A stretch of 64,000 bases of DNA from Arctopsyche grandis (lineage: Eukaryota; Arthropoda; Insecta; Trichoptera; Hydropsychidae): contig NC_135357.1 of NCBI RefSeq assembly GCF_051622035.1, positions 32,716,191-32,780,190 of the forward strand, written 5' to 3'. Positions 10,701 through 20,189 of the stretch are shown here, one piece after another. The translations under genes were made by a program, and so were the position numbers. The notes beneath the pieces were generated by a model. It made no database searches. It saw only the letters and a list, made by a program, of their open reading frames with translations, and was not told the DNA's origin. Each line of letters begins with the position of its first letter. The stretch's first letter is position 1.

Positions 10701-11732
10701 AATTGATGGAAACGTTCAGAAGTTATATTGAATTTACAAAACCTATTACTTCTGCCGTTTGCAAAAAATACGCAGACTCTCATAGTTTTCATTGTTTGTT
10801 TTTTGTTCTTTTGGAAATATTAAGTAGTATATACATAAAACTGAATAATTAAATCTCATCCTAAAAAGGGTGCAATTTTTATTATTATTTTTTGAAGAAA
10901 CAAATGTAGCATTTTACATTGTCTCATGTATGTATTATTCTCACGTGGATTTCTTTCAATTCCTTATTATTAAACATTTCAATGAATTACTTTGAATGAT
11001 AATATTATATATTCCTGATTTATTAGTTGATACATTTAAAGTTACTTTACATTTTTTTCGCACTTGGTTCGTCGGATTTTCTATTCTTGTCTATCATCGA
11101 CGATTTTTTGTTGTCTTCTTAAAAAAATAAATAAATAACTGCACTTATTTAAGATTGAGAAGTTCTATACTTACGTAGGTACATATATTACATCCCTAAA
11201 AGAAAAAAAATACAAAAATTAACGAAATAAAGAACAAAAATAAAACATTTTTGACAAAATGAGACCGTTGAAAAATAAAATGTGATAATCATTCCGAATT
11301 CATAAGACCAACAAATTGATATATTTTTATCGGCTAGTTCTGTCGATGAGTCCAATATTTAACTTAACGCTTGTTCACATTAAATTGTTTCTTCTTGGCA
11401 CATTAATATACAACATACAGTATTCAATGAAGGTTCACGGCGAAATATAACCTACAGTTTGTCATTATTTTTTTTTAATATTTAGTTACATAAATAAAAA
11501 AGGCTGAAATTTTGATGGAAATTACGGTTTTTTAGAAAAACAAGACAAAAGCTTTAGTTCGGAAAGTAGTTGCAAATGAATGAAAAAAACCCATGTAGAT
11601 TATGGTAAATATATTGTAGCAGACCTTCAACTGACAACAAGTCCAAATACGTTGCGCCAGCGGTTCAGGATTGTCGTGGATGGAGACGGAAGACGAGACC
11701 GGAGCAGAACAAAGACAGAGTCTGCACTCCAT
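7744..11732 (-). CDS. ZAD-C2H2 zinc-finger protein, three exons
   Basis: A predicted nuclear DNA-binding transcription factor of the insect ZAD family; its target genes are unknown. Exon 1 (11732-11625) starts MECRLCLC. Exon 2 (10539 to about 10222) completes the ZAD domain with ICLTC and an FR-x2-C-x2-S helix, then gives an acidic linker. Exon 3 (8544-7744) carries seven fingers. All introns are GT-AG in phase 0. The product is about 408 residues. ZAD is the zinc-linked dimerisation domain: CxxC at residues 3-6 pairs with CxxC about 45 residues later. Finger 2 ends H-x3-C-type (SSHLRWC) and the last one closes HMKTH. The protein stops at FPCE, four residues into an eighth finger, so the array is truncated. 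The exon 2 donor could be TCG|GTAAAG or AAG|GTACTT, which differ by two residues. Intron 2 is full of retrotransposon pieces. Confidence 0.8.
8685..8850 (+). pseudogene. Short reverse-transcriptase fragment with tRNA-like B box behind it
   Basis: The frame reads VCFIDFEKAFDRVEHDRL, the conserved reverse-transcriptase block around the first catalytic Asp (F-x-D-F-x-KAFD). It breaks off near 8755. Immediately after is GGGTTCGATTCCCG, a good match to the internal B-box promoter of tRNA-derived SINEs, but no A box was found. Both pieces are fossils inside intron 2 of the zinc-finger gene. Confidence 0.55.
8914..9125 (-). pseudogene. 3' fragment of a non-LTR retrotransposon
   Basis: The minus strand encodes YVPNNYVRGRHYHLMVVPPA and continues to FRMAPIP. 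This is nearly the same as the C-terminal reverse-transcriptase segment at 28,590-28,690 on the plus strand. It is a short, inverted fossil of the same retrotransposon family. Confidence 0.65.
9130..10160 (+). pseudogene. Reverse-transcriptase C-terminus split by a piggyBac-like MITE
   Basis: The plus strand reads EIRRRRIEIARNAFGSMKN before the MITE and RILHSYVWSVLLYGCETWTL with RIESFEMWCYRRML after it. This is the characteristic C-terminal region of a non-LTR retrotransposon of the jockey/RTE kind. Removing 9263-9768 and one TTAA restores the frame exactly across the junction (KLRL then RILH). The second part then decays through a stop near 9967. Confidence 0.75.
9259..9772. mobile_element. 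piggyBac-like MITE with TTAA duplication
   Basis: Direct TTAA copies lie at 9259-9262 and 9769-9772. Inside them the ends are CCCTTTGCCCGCGGC and, inverted, CCGTTTGCCCGCGGC. TTAA target choice and CCC-type tips are typical of piggyBac elements. The 506-bp body has no coding sequence. It interrupts a retrotransposon fossil, so it is the younger insertion. Confidence 0.85.
10541..11624 (-). other. Intron 1 of the ZAD zinc-finger gene
   Basis: The donor GTCTGC follows the AAG of exon 1, and the acceptor TTTTTCAG precedes the GTTACG of exon 2. It splits the ZAD domain at the same place as in the paralogue at 13.9 kb. The body is AT-rich, and no other gene or clear transposon was seen in it. Confidence 0.7.
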
Positions 11733-11961
11733 AGTTTACCGTTCACTTCTTGCTGATAGCAATGTCTCAAATTGAACAAAACGCTCACATATGTAATAAA
11801 CAAAACAACTAATGCCGGGAATTGTCAAAAAAATCTTGTCGAGATGTGACCTATATTAACGCAATTTCCAGCCATGCACTGCATCTGTAAATTTATCCTT
11901 TCGATGGTTGACTAGTTTTTGGGATCGGACATAGGATATTACTTTACAGCGGATATACAAG

Positions 11962-12132
11962 TACAGTGTACTCTCGATTATCCGTGCTTGAAAAATATTA
12001 ATTATTTTTTTTTCAATTAATTAAATTTTGTTCTTATATGATAATGAGACGTACCGATTGATTGCGACCGTAAACATACGTGTTATTTGAAACAAATTAT
12101 GTCACACAGAAATGCTTGTCGTTCCCTTTTTA
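11962..12132 (+). mobile_element. pogo-like element end
   Basis: TA followed by CAGTGTACTCTCGATTATCC is a pogo/Tigger-type terminal repeat at a TA target. The following 150 bp, up to GCGACCGTAAACAT, recur at 52,561-52,703. The far end is missing, cut off at the Harbinger element that starts at 12,133. Confidence 0.65.
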
Positions 12133-13749
12133 GGTCTGTTCATACTTAACAGCACTGCACGACTCCGTTTCAAATGTGTCATTTTATTACATTTCTATTC
12201 ATATCTACCTACACGTCACGGTCACGTCACGCTTACGGCACTTTAGCCGAGTGCAAGGCAAAATCGGCTTACTTATACATTAGAGGCCATGACGATACGG
12301 TGCAATATTGCTTACGTCGAATTGTCGAGTACTTACAATATGAATGCATACACGTGCATTCGTAGCTACGCGTCAGAATACAAGTCAACAAAAATGTTTC
12401 GGTGTTTATCGAACGAAAAAGTATGTATAATCGCGTTGTTGTTGGAAGAAGAAGCTTGTAGGAATCTCGTCGTCGTCATCGTCATCGAAACATTCGAGAA
12501 TATTCCGCAACAACAAACTACATTCCCGAAACCCAGACGACATGCACCTGCAGTCATTATATTAAACTCAAGCGGAACGCCCCTACCAGTCGAGTGGAAC
12601 CAAAACGGTCGAAACACGCCGCCACCATTAAATTACATCGAGCGGAACGGCGCCCAGCATTCCAGAAAATTCTACGCCTCGACGAAAGCAAATTCCTCTC
12701 GTACGCATCAATAACCACTTCCATCAAGCATTCCAGAAAATTCTACGCCTCGACGAAAGCAAATTCCTTTCGTACGCATCAACAACTAAATGCTTGCACA
12801 CATCAATAACCACTTCCATCAAGCGTTCCAGAAAATTCTACGCCTCGACAACAGTGCATTCCTTTCTTACGCATCAACAAACCACCACCATCGGTCAGGC
12901 GATTCCAGAAACACTATAAAAGGAGGTACAACCCAAACAACGCCAGTCGACCCACAGCAGCAAGCGTCGACATACAGCTCCTGACCAGCCACCACTACAC
13001 TACGCGGACTTGGAAGATCAACCAGCCGGACGAGCCAGCAACACACTGCCGTATCCAGAGACCTTCCGAACATAGCCGAACACCGAGCCAGCAACACACT
13101 GCCGCATCCAGAGACCTTCTGAACATAGCTGAATGCCGAGCCAGCGACACTCTACCATATCCAGAGACCGCTGAACGACATACTTTTGCCCACAAATACC
13201 ATACCTTTGTACAACCATAGGCAAACAATAAAACTTTATAAAACTAGCACAACAGTGTTTCGTTAGGCTGGGATACGGTCAACACATACCTACCCCGCCT
13301 ACAAGCTCGAGAAGGCAATAAAAAAGCACGGAAGCGTTTTGATGTGCATCCCATGTTAAAAAATAGAAAAACCGAAGGAGAGTTTTGGACACTGTATAAG
13401 GAGCTTGTGGATGATGGAAATTTTTTTTTAAATATTTGCGACAAAACTATATCGAAAGATTGAACAGCTGTCAACTGTCACTATCGATTGGTCCAAAACA
13501 GCAAAGCGGCAGACTCATGGCACGTAATTCGCGTGTATATTTCCACGATGGCCAAAAAAACGGATACGATACGTTGACGGATGTTGCTGTAAGGTATGAA
13601 CAGGAAATGTCGGGTACTGCTGTAAGCCTGCCGTGGCGTAAACGTGACGGTTAGTATGAATATACCCATACAAAATGTACCAAAGAATACTTTTCGTACG
13701 GCCGGATACTTGCTGAAGTCGATACGTGCTGACTAGGTATGAACAGACC
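12133..13749 (+). mobile_element. PIF/Harbinger-like element carrying a solo LTR
   Basis: The ends are GGTCTGTTCATAC at the left and the inverted GTATGAACAGACC at the right, next to T/A-rich 3-bp targets (TTA/TTT). With the solo LTR at 12457-13303 removed, the plus strand encodes the start of a Harbinger nuclease. It reads MFRCLSNEKVCIIALLLEEE and then, past the LTR, KRFDVHPMLKNRKTEGEF, the usual F-x-VHP block. The frame dies within 50 residues and the rest of the nuclease is absent. A second copy of the family lies inverted at 18.9-19.5 kb. Confidence 0.75.
12457..13303 (+). repeat. Solo LTR, family 1, with AGCT duplication
   Basis: It begins TGTAGG and ends CCTACA, with the 4-bp direct duplication AGCT on both sides (12453-12456 and 13304-13307). 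It contains a TATA box (TATAAAAG at 12915) and a polyadenylation signal (AATAAA near 13228) in the plus orientation. Two internal tandem arrays are visible: a unit of about 62 bp around GAAAATTCTACGCCTCGAC, about three copies, and a unit of about 57 bp around GAGACCTTCTGAACATAGC. A sister copy lies at 17414-18105. A solo LTR is what remains after recombination between the two LTRs of a full element. Confidence 0.85.
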
Positions 13750-13822
13750 TTTAGTGTGACGGGTGATCACGTGTGACCGGTTCACATCTGACTAGTAGTC
13801 CGTTTAGTACCCATTTTTCTGG

Positions 13823-13830
13823 TATAAATA
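13823..13830 (+). promoter_or_regulatory. Candidate TATA box of the second ZAD gene
   Basis: TATAAATA lies about 100 bp upstream of the ZAD-coding exon of the right-hand zinc-finger paralogue. The placement fits a core promoter. No initiator could be assigned with confidence. Confidence 0.4.
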
Positions 13831-13891
13831 GTACCAAATTTAGACCAAAAATAAGTTGCAAGGCGTAGGCGAGTCGTCGCTGTCAAAGTTG

Positions 13892-13926
13892 ATGGAGTGC
13901 AGGGACGATGGAGTGCAGGGACGTTG
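13892..13926 (+). repeat. 16-bp tandem triplication over the ancestral start codon
   Basis: ATGGAGTGCAGGGACG occurs at 13892 and 13908, and a third, partial copy at 13924 begins TTGGAGTGCAGG. The paralogue at 11.7 kb starts ATGGAGTGCAGG, so the third copy is the ancestral start with ATG changed to TTG. The two upstream ATGs are 32 and 16 bases away and so are out of frame with the ZAD domain. Confidence 0.75.
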
Positions 13927-14874
13927 GAGTGCAGGCTTTGTCTTGAACCAGCTCCGGCCGAATCTTCCGTCTCCATCTTCAGCTCCACACCAGATCCTCA
14001 TCCAGAGCGTCTGGAGCAACGCATTCGGACCTGCTGTCAAATTCAGGTCGGTGCTGCTTATAGGTTATAATATTCAGGTTATAATTATTGTGGTTAACTC
14101 TTCTCACCGCTCGATCCTACTTTTTTCATCTGCAGGTTAAAAGAAGCGATGGGTTTCCAGACGCGGTGTGTCTTTCGTGTAAAACCAATCTGGAATTATT
14201 GATCAGCTTTCGAAAGGCTTGTTTTCGAAGCAACGAAAAGTCTCAACTGAGGTTAGATGATTGCTTGAAGATCAAGACTGAAGAAGTTTTATTGGAAGTA
14301 TGGAGGATGAACGAATGAGACGACTGGCATGTTAATGCACGTGTTTATTATATGACAGCTGAAGACAGAGTGAGTAGTAGCTCTCCGAACCCAGCCGAGT
14401 TGGTTCCCACTCGCAGGAAGGCAACCAAACTCGGCCATGTCGTATAAGCGAGCCGCCACATCACTCCCCCCCCAGCATCAGCGATACCAAAATTACAAAG
14501 AAATAAATTTTACAATAGAAAAAAAAATATTGTTACACAAAGAAAGAGAAAAAATTATTACGTGGGGAGAAAAAAAATTGTTGACGTGGGTCATCCGCTG
14601 TGTACATAGGTGTACCGCCCTGAATGGTCGGTAGATTCGAGGGCGGTGACGTCGCGAGCAGGACGGTGGGTGGTCCGATGGTCGCGCGATGCGATGCTGC
14701 GGCGGCGCCGCTCTTCCGAGGCTGATGTCGGTTGGTGGGGCGGCGGGGGCGGCAGGGGCATCGATGTGGTTGATGATACTCCGAGCTGGACTGTGAGTCG
14801 TTGTGGCTCGTGGAGGTGTTGTAGCGCTACCGCCCGTCTCGGCGTGACGACGCTCGTGGGGACGGACGGGGCCT

Positions 14875-14906
<32 letters not shown>

Positions 14907-15723
14907 GTGCTGAGGTGGTGTATGTCTTGTGGTGCTGAATGACCGTTCTATGTGTAGTGGATCGCGCATGACTCCACATCCAGCTGTCAAGATCGTCGTC
15001 TCATTCGCTCCCCCATTTTGTAAGCACCTGTCATCGACGTTGTGGCTGGACGTCGGTAGGTAGGTAGGTAGGTAGGTAGCCGTGTCTGCTCGTTTATTGT
15101 CACCCGCGGGCCGCGGCGTGCTGTGTTGATGGCGATGGGGGCGCGGCGGGTAGCTTCCCCGCCTGGCTCGGCGAGGCAGGGATGAGCGGCATGTTGAAAT
15201 GATCGAGGCTGCGTGGCTCGATGTCGGGGGTCACCAGTATGGAGGATGAACGAATGAGACGACTGGCATGTTAATGCACGTATTTATTATATGACAGCTG
15301 AAGACAGAGTGAGTAGTAGCTCTCCGAACCCAGCCGAGTTGGTTCCCACTCGCAGGAAGGCAACCAAACTCGGCCATGTCGTATAAGCGAGCCGCCACAG
15401 AAGATTTAATATGGGACGATGAGCCTTCACTACCAACAATTCACCGAAAGAATAGTGAAATTTGTTTAAAGCCATTTCCCAATAAATCCGAACTTATGTT
15501 TAACAAAAAATCACATACAGGAGAAAACCTGTTCAAATGTGATATTTGTTTAAAATCATTTCTTCGAAAAAGTACAATTGTCAGAAATTTAAGAATTCAC
15601 ACGGGGGAAAAGCTTTACAAGTGTGAAATTTGTTTAAAATCATTTTCTGTTAAATCTTACCTCAAGAAACATAAAAAATTGCATGAGGTTTGTAAAAAAT
15701 TGTCATTATATAAATACTGTTAA
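13924..15723 (+). pseudogene. ZAD-C2H2 zinc-finger paralogue, start lost and split by a TRIM
   Basis: Exon 1 (13924-14046) encodes LECRLCLEPAP and the first half of the ZAD domain. Exon 2 starts at 14136 after TTCATCTGCAG and gives VKRSDGFPDAVCLSCKTNLE. The join sits at the same place as in the minus-strand gene at 7.7-11.7 kb, so the two are head-to-head duplicates. A 1,101-bp LTR element interrupts exon 2 at TTGGAAG. The frame resumes exactly at 15400 with EDLIWDDEPSLPTIH. Three fingers follow: the first lacks a Cys, the second has Asn for its first His (IVRNLRIH), and only the third (YKCEICLKSF) is complete. Stop at 15721. No in-frame ATG exists upstream before a TAA. The gene is probably dead; initiation at TTG is an unlikely alternative. 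Confidence 0.75.
14299..15399 (-). mobile_element. TRIM (miniature LTR retrotransposon)
   Basis: Two direct repeats of 162 bp (14299-14460 and 15238-15399) differ at one base that I can see and are flanked by the duplication GAAG (14295-14298 and 15400-15403). Read on the minus strand, the LTR starts TGTGGCGGC and carries AATAAA. Next to the 5' LTR is a primer-binding-like TGGTGACCCCCGAC. Next to the 3' LTR is the purine tract GCTGGGGGGGGAGTGA. The 777-bp interior is GC-rich, with a GAT run (about 14876-14906) and GGTA repeats (about 15056-15080), and encodes no gag or pol. Near-identical LTRs mean a recent insertion, which must have been driven by proteins from another element. Confidence 0.85.
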
Positions 15724-16180
15724 AATTTCAACATTTTGGCTGCATGCGTGCCATGGTGTTTCTGGTGCCCCCTTCTCATGAAATTTCTTCTCATTGCAGT
15801 TTATTTAAATAATTTTAAGAGAAATTATAATTGAAAATTAAATACACAGATCTATTAGTTTGCTTACTTGTTTTATTTATTTTAAATGTTATAATTTTTA
15901 TTTATTGGATGAAATTGAGATAATTTTGGCAAACATTCTTCATCATCCTAAGCCAGGGGTCGGCAAACCAAATATTCATTCTTTCAATACAAACATTTTC
16001 ATTGAACATCTGAATTATTGTTTTATTACAAATCGGCTATTCAGTACATAAGTAAGTATATGCAATGAAAACATACATATGTATGTATGTACTTAAATGT
16101 TTCTTAAATCTGTCCGTAACGCGATAGATTTACAAAATGTGAACGAAACATACAGCTTATATGTAAATAAACATTCTTAA
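15724..16180. other. Non-coding flank of the second ZAD gene
   Basis: AT-rich with no credible gene. CAGGGGTCGGCAAACC near 15954 resembles one hAT terminus, but no inverted partner was found. At 16177 TTAA is followed by CCTTTCCCTTACGG, a possible left tip of the piggyBac relic that lies further right. Confidence 0.35.
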
Positions 16181-16429
16181 CCTTTCCCTTACGGTGCTAA
16201 AAAATTATCCCCTTGCAGCGGTGATGTCGAATTCGTCGTTCTAGAAATTCGTGATTTTAAAGTCGGATAAATATGAATATTTAACCATTTTTCCTTCTAT
16301 TTATGACTATAGTAATAGTCCGTATCAATATTGGTAATATACTGCTAAAAACGATCTAAATACCATGAAAACGAAGACGCGCGCACAACGCCTCTAGAAC
16401 AGCGCGTATTCCGCCTCTGACTGATGACT

Positions 16430-16562
16430 AGAGGTAGGATAGTCACAGTGCTATCCACTGTTCCATTGTTGTAAATCCTTTGTAAAAAAGGTTCGTCAAA
16501 CCTTTAACAATGCATTTACAACCTTTGAACAATACGCGGCACCTTCTGGGTCCGGTGACTAC
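16430..16562. mobile_element. Small palindromic MITE, copy 1
   Basis: The core (GGTTCGTCAAACCTTTAAC then AATGCATTTACAACC and GAACAATACGCGGCACC) is the same family as the 133-bp MITE at 31,616-31,748. The tips are diverged here (TAGAGG at the left, GACTACTC at the right) and no clean target duplication is visible. Confidence 0.55.
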
Positions 16563-16935
16563 TCATGACGCACTCTGACCCCCCACTCCGACGACTCACG
16601 CCATAAAAAAATACAATGTCCCAAAGCCTCTGCGCAAAAGTATATTTAATTTTTTTCATAAAATATGTACATATGTACTTTTAAAGTATTTATTTTTACA
16701 ATAATAATTTTAATACATAAATTGATAAAAAAAAAATTTTTGAGAAGTAAACGTAAATAAAAAAAAATATAAGATAATAAGAAAACGTTGAAAATTAATT
16801 GATAAATATAAGTATTCATCCTTGCTATAATACAAGTAGACAATTACACAATTTACATGAATGATAAAAATATAAATTTTATGTAAATGTAAGTAAAAAA
16901 CATGAAAAATGTACGAAAACCAAATAAAAATAAAA

Positions 16936-17331
16936 TTAAACATTTGTGTCCATTACATAACAATCAGAGCATGAAATATTTTTTTGTAAAATTCTGTGCG
17001 TTATACATACAGGTTTTTGACAGATATGGCACAATAGCCGAGTCCTTTTTTTTATCATTGGATAAGGGCAGAATCTGCAGTTTCTCGTTTGCACTCTAGA
17101 AATGGTAGATGTACTCTCCGATACGCCCTCTTGCGGAATGTTGGTGGAATGTGCTTCTAGTGATTGTCGATTATACTGCGATATAACCATATCAATACCA
17201 TCCTGTTGTTGTTTATGGAGTTTTACTGTAATTTTTTTTCTCCTTACAATATTGGACATAGCTAATTCCAAACCGAGTTCTCTAATAAATAAGTTTAAAA
17301 ATCGGAAAACAGTTTGAATTGGTTCGGTTAT
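16936..17331 (-). pseudogene. piggyBac transposase C-terminus
   Basis: The minus strand is open from about 17331 to a stop at 16936. It begins with a helical segment (FRFLNLFIRELGLELA) and ends with a cysteine-rich module: CRFC, then LLCHICQKPVCITHR, then CSDC. The spacing C-x2-C...C-x2-C-x4-C-x2-H...C-x2-C is the C-terminal zinc-binding module of piggyBac transposases, which reads the element's ends. The catalytic DDD part is missing, so this is a fragment. It has no stop within the module and could be a young deletion derivative. Confidence 0.65.
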
Positions 17332-17413
17332 TACTAGTCAAATGTGAACCTGTCACAGGACAACTGATCGCTCTAGATCGGTCACTCGTGATCATCCGTC
17401 ACGCTAAAACTGG

Positions 17414-18105
17414 TGTAGGAATCTCGTCATCGTCATCGTCATCGAAACATTCGAGAATATTCCACAACAACAAACCACATTCCTCGCAGAACTCACCACA
17501 CAACACGTGCACTTCTTGGAATCAATCGCCAGTTCCTTCGAGAATGTTCCACCCCTCACACTCGAGCGGAACGAAACCCAGACGACGCACACCTGCAGCC
17601 ATTATATTAAACTCAAGCGGAACGGTGCCAAATCCAACTCAAGCGGAACGGTGCCAAATCCTTCGAGAATGTTCCACCCCTCACACTCGAGCGGAACGAA
17701 CCCCAGTCGACACACAGCACCAGACCAGTCGACCCACAGCATCAAGCGTCGACACACAGCACCAGACCAGTCGACCCACAGCAGCAAGCGTCGACACACA
17801 GCAGCAGACCAGAGACCTTCTGAACATAGCCGAACAACGAGCCAACAACACACTGCCGCATCCAGAGACCTTCTGAACATAGCCGAACGACGAGCCAACA
17901 ACACACTGCCGCATCCAGAGACCTTCTGAACATAAACGAATGCCGAGCCAGCGACACTACCATATCCAGAGACCGCTGAACGCCATACTTTTGCCCAAAT
18001 ATAATACCTTTGTACAACCATAGGCAAACAATAAAACTTTATAAAACTAGCACAACAGTGTTTCGTTAGGCTGGGATACGGTCAACACACAGTACCCCGC
18101 CTACA
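17414..18105 (+). repeat. Solo LTR, family 1, with CTGG duplication
   Basis: It starts TGTAGGAATCTCGTC and ends CCCCGCCTACA, like the copy at 12457-13303. The duplication is CTGG (17410-17413 and 18106-18109). The last part holds a tandem repeat of about 57 bp (CATAGCCGAAC then ACGAGCCAACAACACACTG) and AATAAA near 18029. Compared with the first copy, it lacks the 62-bp array and the TATA-bearing segment. It inserted into a short TGGTCAC-type tandem repeat. Confidence 0.85.
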
Positions 18106-18205
18106 CTGGTCACGAGAAAATTGGTCACACGATAAAACTGGTCACGAGAAAACTGGTCACACCCAAAAATTTAAAATTGGTCACACAAACAAAAATATTC
18201 TCAAA
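18106..18205 (+). repeat. Short degenerate tandem repeat, TGGTCAC type
   Basis: Units of about 15-17 bp share the pattern YTGGTCACNNGANAAAA: CTGGTCACGAGAAAA, TTGGTCACACGATAAAA, CTGGTCACGAGAAAA and then longer, decaying units. The array also includes the bases just left of the solo LTR (17403-17413). It may be the subterminal array of an unidentified DNA transposon. Related inverted sequence occurs at 13,753-13,800 and 17,335-17,407 (GTGTGAC, GATCAC and TTCACAT motifs). Confidence 0.5.
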
Positions 18206-18859
18206 TAGTTTTTATTTACGAAATTTTTATTACTATCGACTAGACATATGTTCGAGCCAAAGGCCCTCGTGACAGCTCATCTGACGCTCTCTAGCCTCTA
18301 GCCACGCCGAGAAGGTTGGCAATCGCTTTTGCGTTCATTTCACTTTGACAGTTCGAATGTCAAATCACTAATCCTAATTCACCGCGGGGAGGTCTATGAA
18401 AACACTGATTGTAAGAGGATCCTTTATTTATGTTTACTTGTTACAATATTAATTATATTAAAAAAGAAGGTCGTTTTCGTTTCTCAGCTTCGGAGCCAAT
18501 GGGACGTTGCCAGAAATTCATTCTGCATGTTTGTACATTCTGCACGAAGATTTGAAATTTTCAACTATTATATCACCTCAGTCTCTCGGCTCTATTGTTC
18601 CAGAAACCCGTGACGCTATTTACAGAGTTTCATAGAAGGTCATCAACAACAATAGTAAAAAAAGAGGTATGTAATAAAAAACAAATCACGCACACTGGGC
18701 TGGGCTGGGAGAGGGGGTATCCACCGTCCGGCGACAATACAGAATTTCGTTCGACGTCCGGCCAGCTGAAAAAGTTTCAATCTGACGATGAATTCACCTA
18801 CAAACGTTCCGGCCTGCGTCGACATCGATCGCCGGACCGACGGCCGGTCCAATAATCCG

Positions 18860-19523
18860 GAGCGTCTATGGCACCCTTAACAGCAACATTCGTCAACGTA
18901 TCGTATCCGTTTTTTTGGCCATCGTGGTCATCATACACGCTAGTTACGTGCCATGAGTCTGCAGCTTTGCTATTTTGGACCAATTATCGATAGTGAAAGT
19001 TGACAGCTGTTCAATCTTTCGACATGGTTTTGGCGCAAATATTTAAAAAAAATTTAAATTTTTTACGGAAATATTTAAAAAATTTTTGTCCATCATCCAC
19101 AAGCTCCTTATACAGTGTCCAAAACTCTCCTTCGGTTTTTCTATTTTTTAACATGGGATGCACATCAAAACGCCTCCGTGCTTTTTTATTGCCTTCTTGA
19201 GTGTCTTCTTCCAACAAAAACGCGATTATACATAATTTTTCGTTCGATAAACGCCGAAACATTTTTGCTGACTTGTATTCTGACGCGTAGCTACGAATGC
19301 ACGTGTATGCATTCATTTTGTAAGTACTCGACAATGCAACGTAAGCAATATTGCGCCATATCGTCATAGCCAGTAATGTATAAGTAAGCCGATTTTGCCT
19401 TGCACTCGGCCAAATTGCTATAAGCGTGACGTGACCGTGACGTGTAGGTAGATATGAATAGAAATGTAATAAAATGACATCTTTGAAACGGAGTCGTGCA
19501 GTGCTGTTGAGTATGAACAGACC
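18860..19523 (-). mobile_element. PIF/Harbinger-like relic, second copy
   Basis: The minus strand starts at the tip GGTCTGTTCATACTCAACAG (ending at 19523) and matches the copy at 12.1-13.7 kb. It encodes MFRRLSNEKLCIIAFLLEED, then RRRFDVHPMLKNRKTEGEF and TLYKELVDDGQKFFKYFR, the N-terminal part of a Harbinger nuclease. It then shifts frame and stops near 19011. This copy has no LTR insertion and so shows the empty site. The other end is lost. Confidence 0.7.
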
Positions 19524-20189
19524 ATTAAATGTATTTTACTATGGCGTCAATTCTTTCAGTCGCATTTTCTCATCGAAGAAGTAACAAGTGCGTGTATTCC
19601 GAGCAGATTTTTTCGAACATACGTATTTTTAATTATTATCAATTATAATACTTTGTGTGAAATTATTTTCTTTGCTATTGTTACGTATACTAAAAAGAGC
19701 CGCCGGTTAGTTGCAATCGGATTAGGCCGGGTGACCAGAGACTGTGTGACCGTTATAATTGGTTTCAAGGATTATATCTAGACTCTGAATGCATGTAGGC
19801 TAAACAATGGCCGTTATTGGTCCCTTCTCAGAAGTGACCGATACCATGGTACCGTGGGACCGAATGTCGTGGAAATACATATCCAAGTACGTGGCCATAA
19901 CAATAGGTAAACAAATCAGACGTCGAAGATGTCCTGAGAGGATTGTGATAGTTCTGCAGGTCCTTCGAAACGAAAAAGTATGAAAATGTCAAGATACGAA
20001 GATTTGGTTGCAACTATACTCGTATAGTAAAATAAAAAATGAGCAGAAGGAATACCAATAGTGGTCAAATGTGTACAGAAATTAGGAAAAAATGAAAAAT
20101 TAGGATTAGTAGACAATTTCAATGCTTCGTCTGGCTGGTTGACTAGATTTTTTTTATATTTTGGCAAAAGTAGTAATTTAGTACATATA
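19524..20189. other. Non-coding stretch
   Basis: No gene seen. A piece near 19,694-19,760 (GCCGCCGGTTAGTTGCAATC) resembles a short motif next to the serpin promoters at 47.19 kb and 57.81 kb (AGGAGCCGGTGGTTAATTGG). It may be a shared repeat of unknown kind. Confidence 0.3.

Noticed and set aside
15954-15970. CAGGGGTCGGCAAACC as a hAT element
   Set aside because: A single tip-like motif with no inverted partner or target duplication nearby.
17602-18027. Long minus-strand open frames across the solo LTR and its counterpart at 12.9-13.2 kb
   Set aside because: They follow tandem repeats within the LTR, shift frame between copies and resemble no protein.
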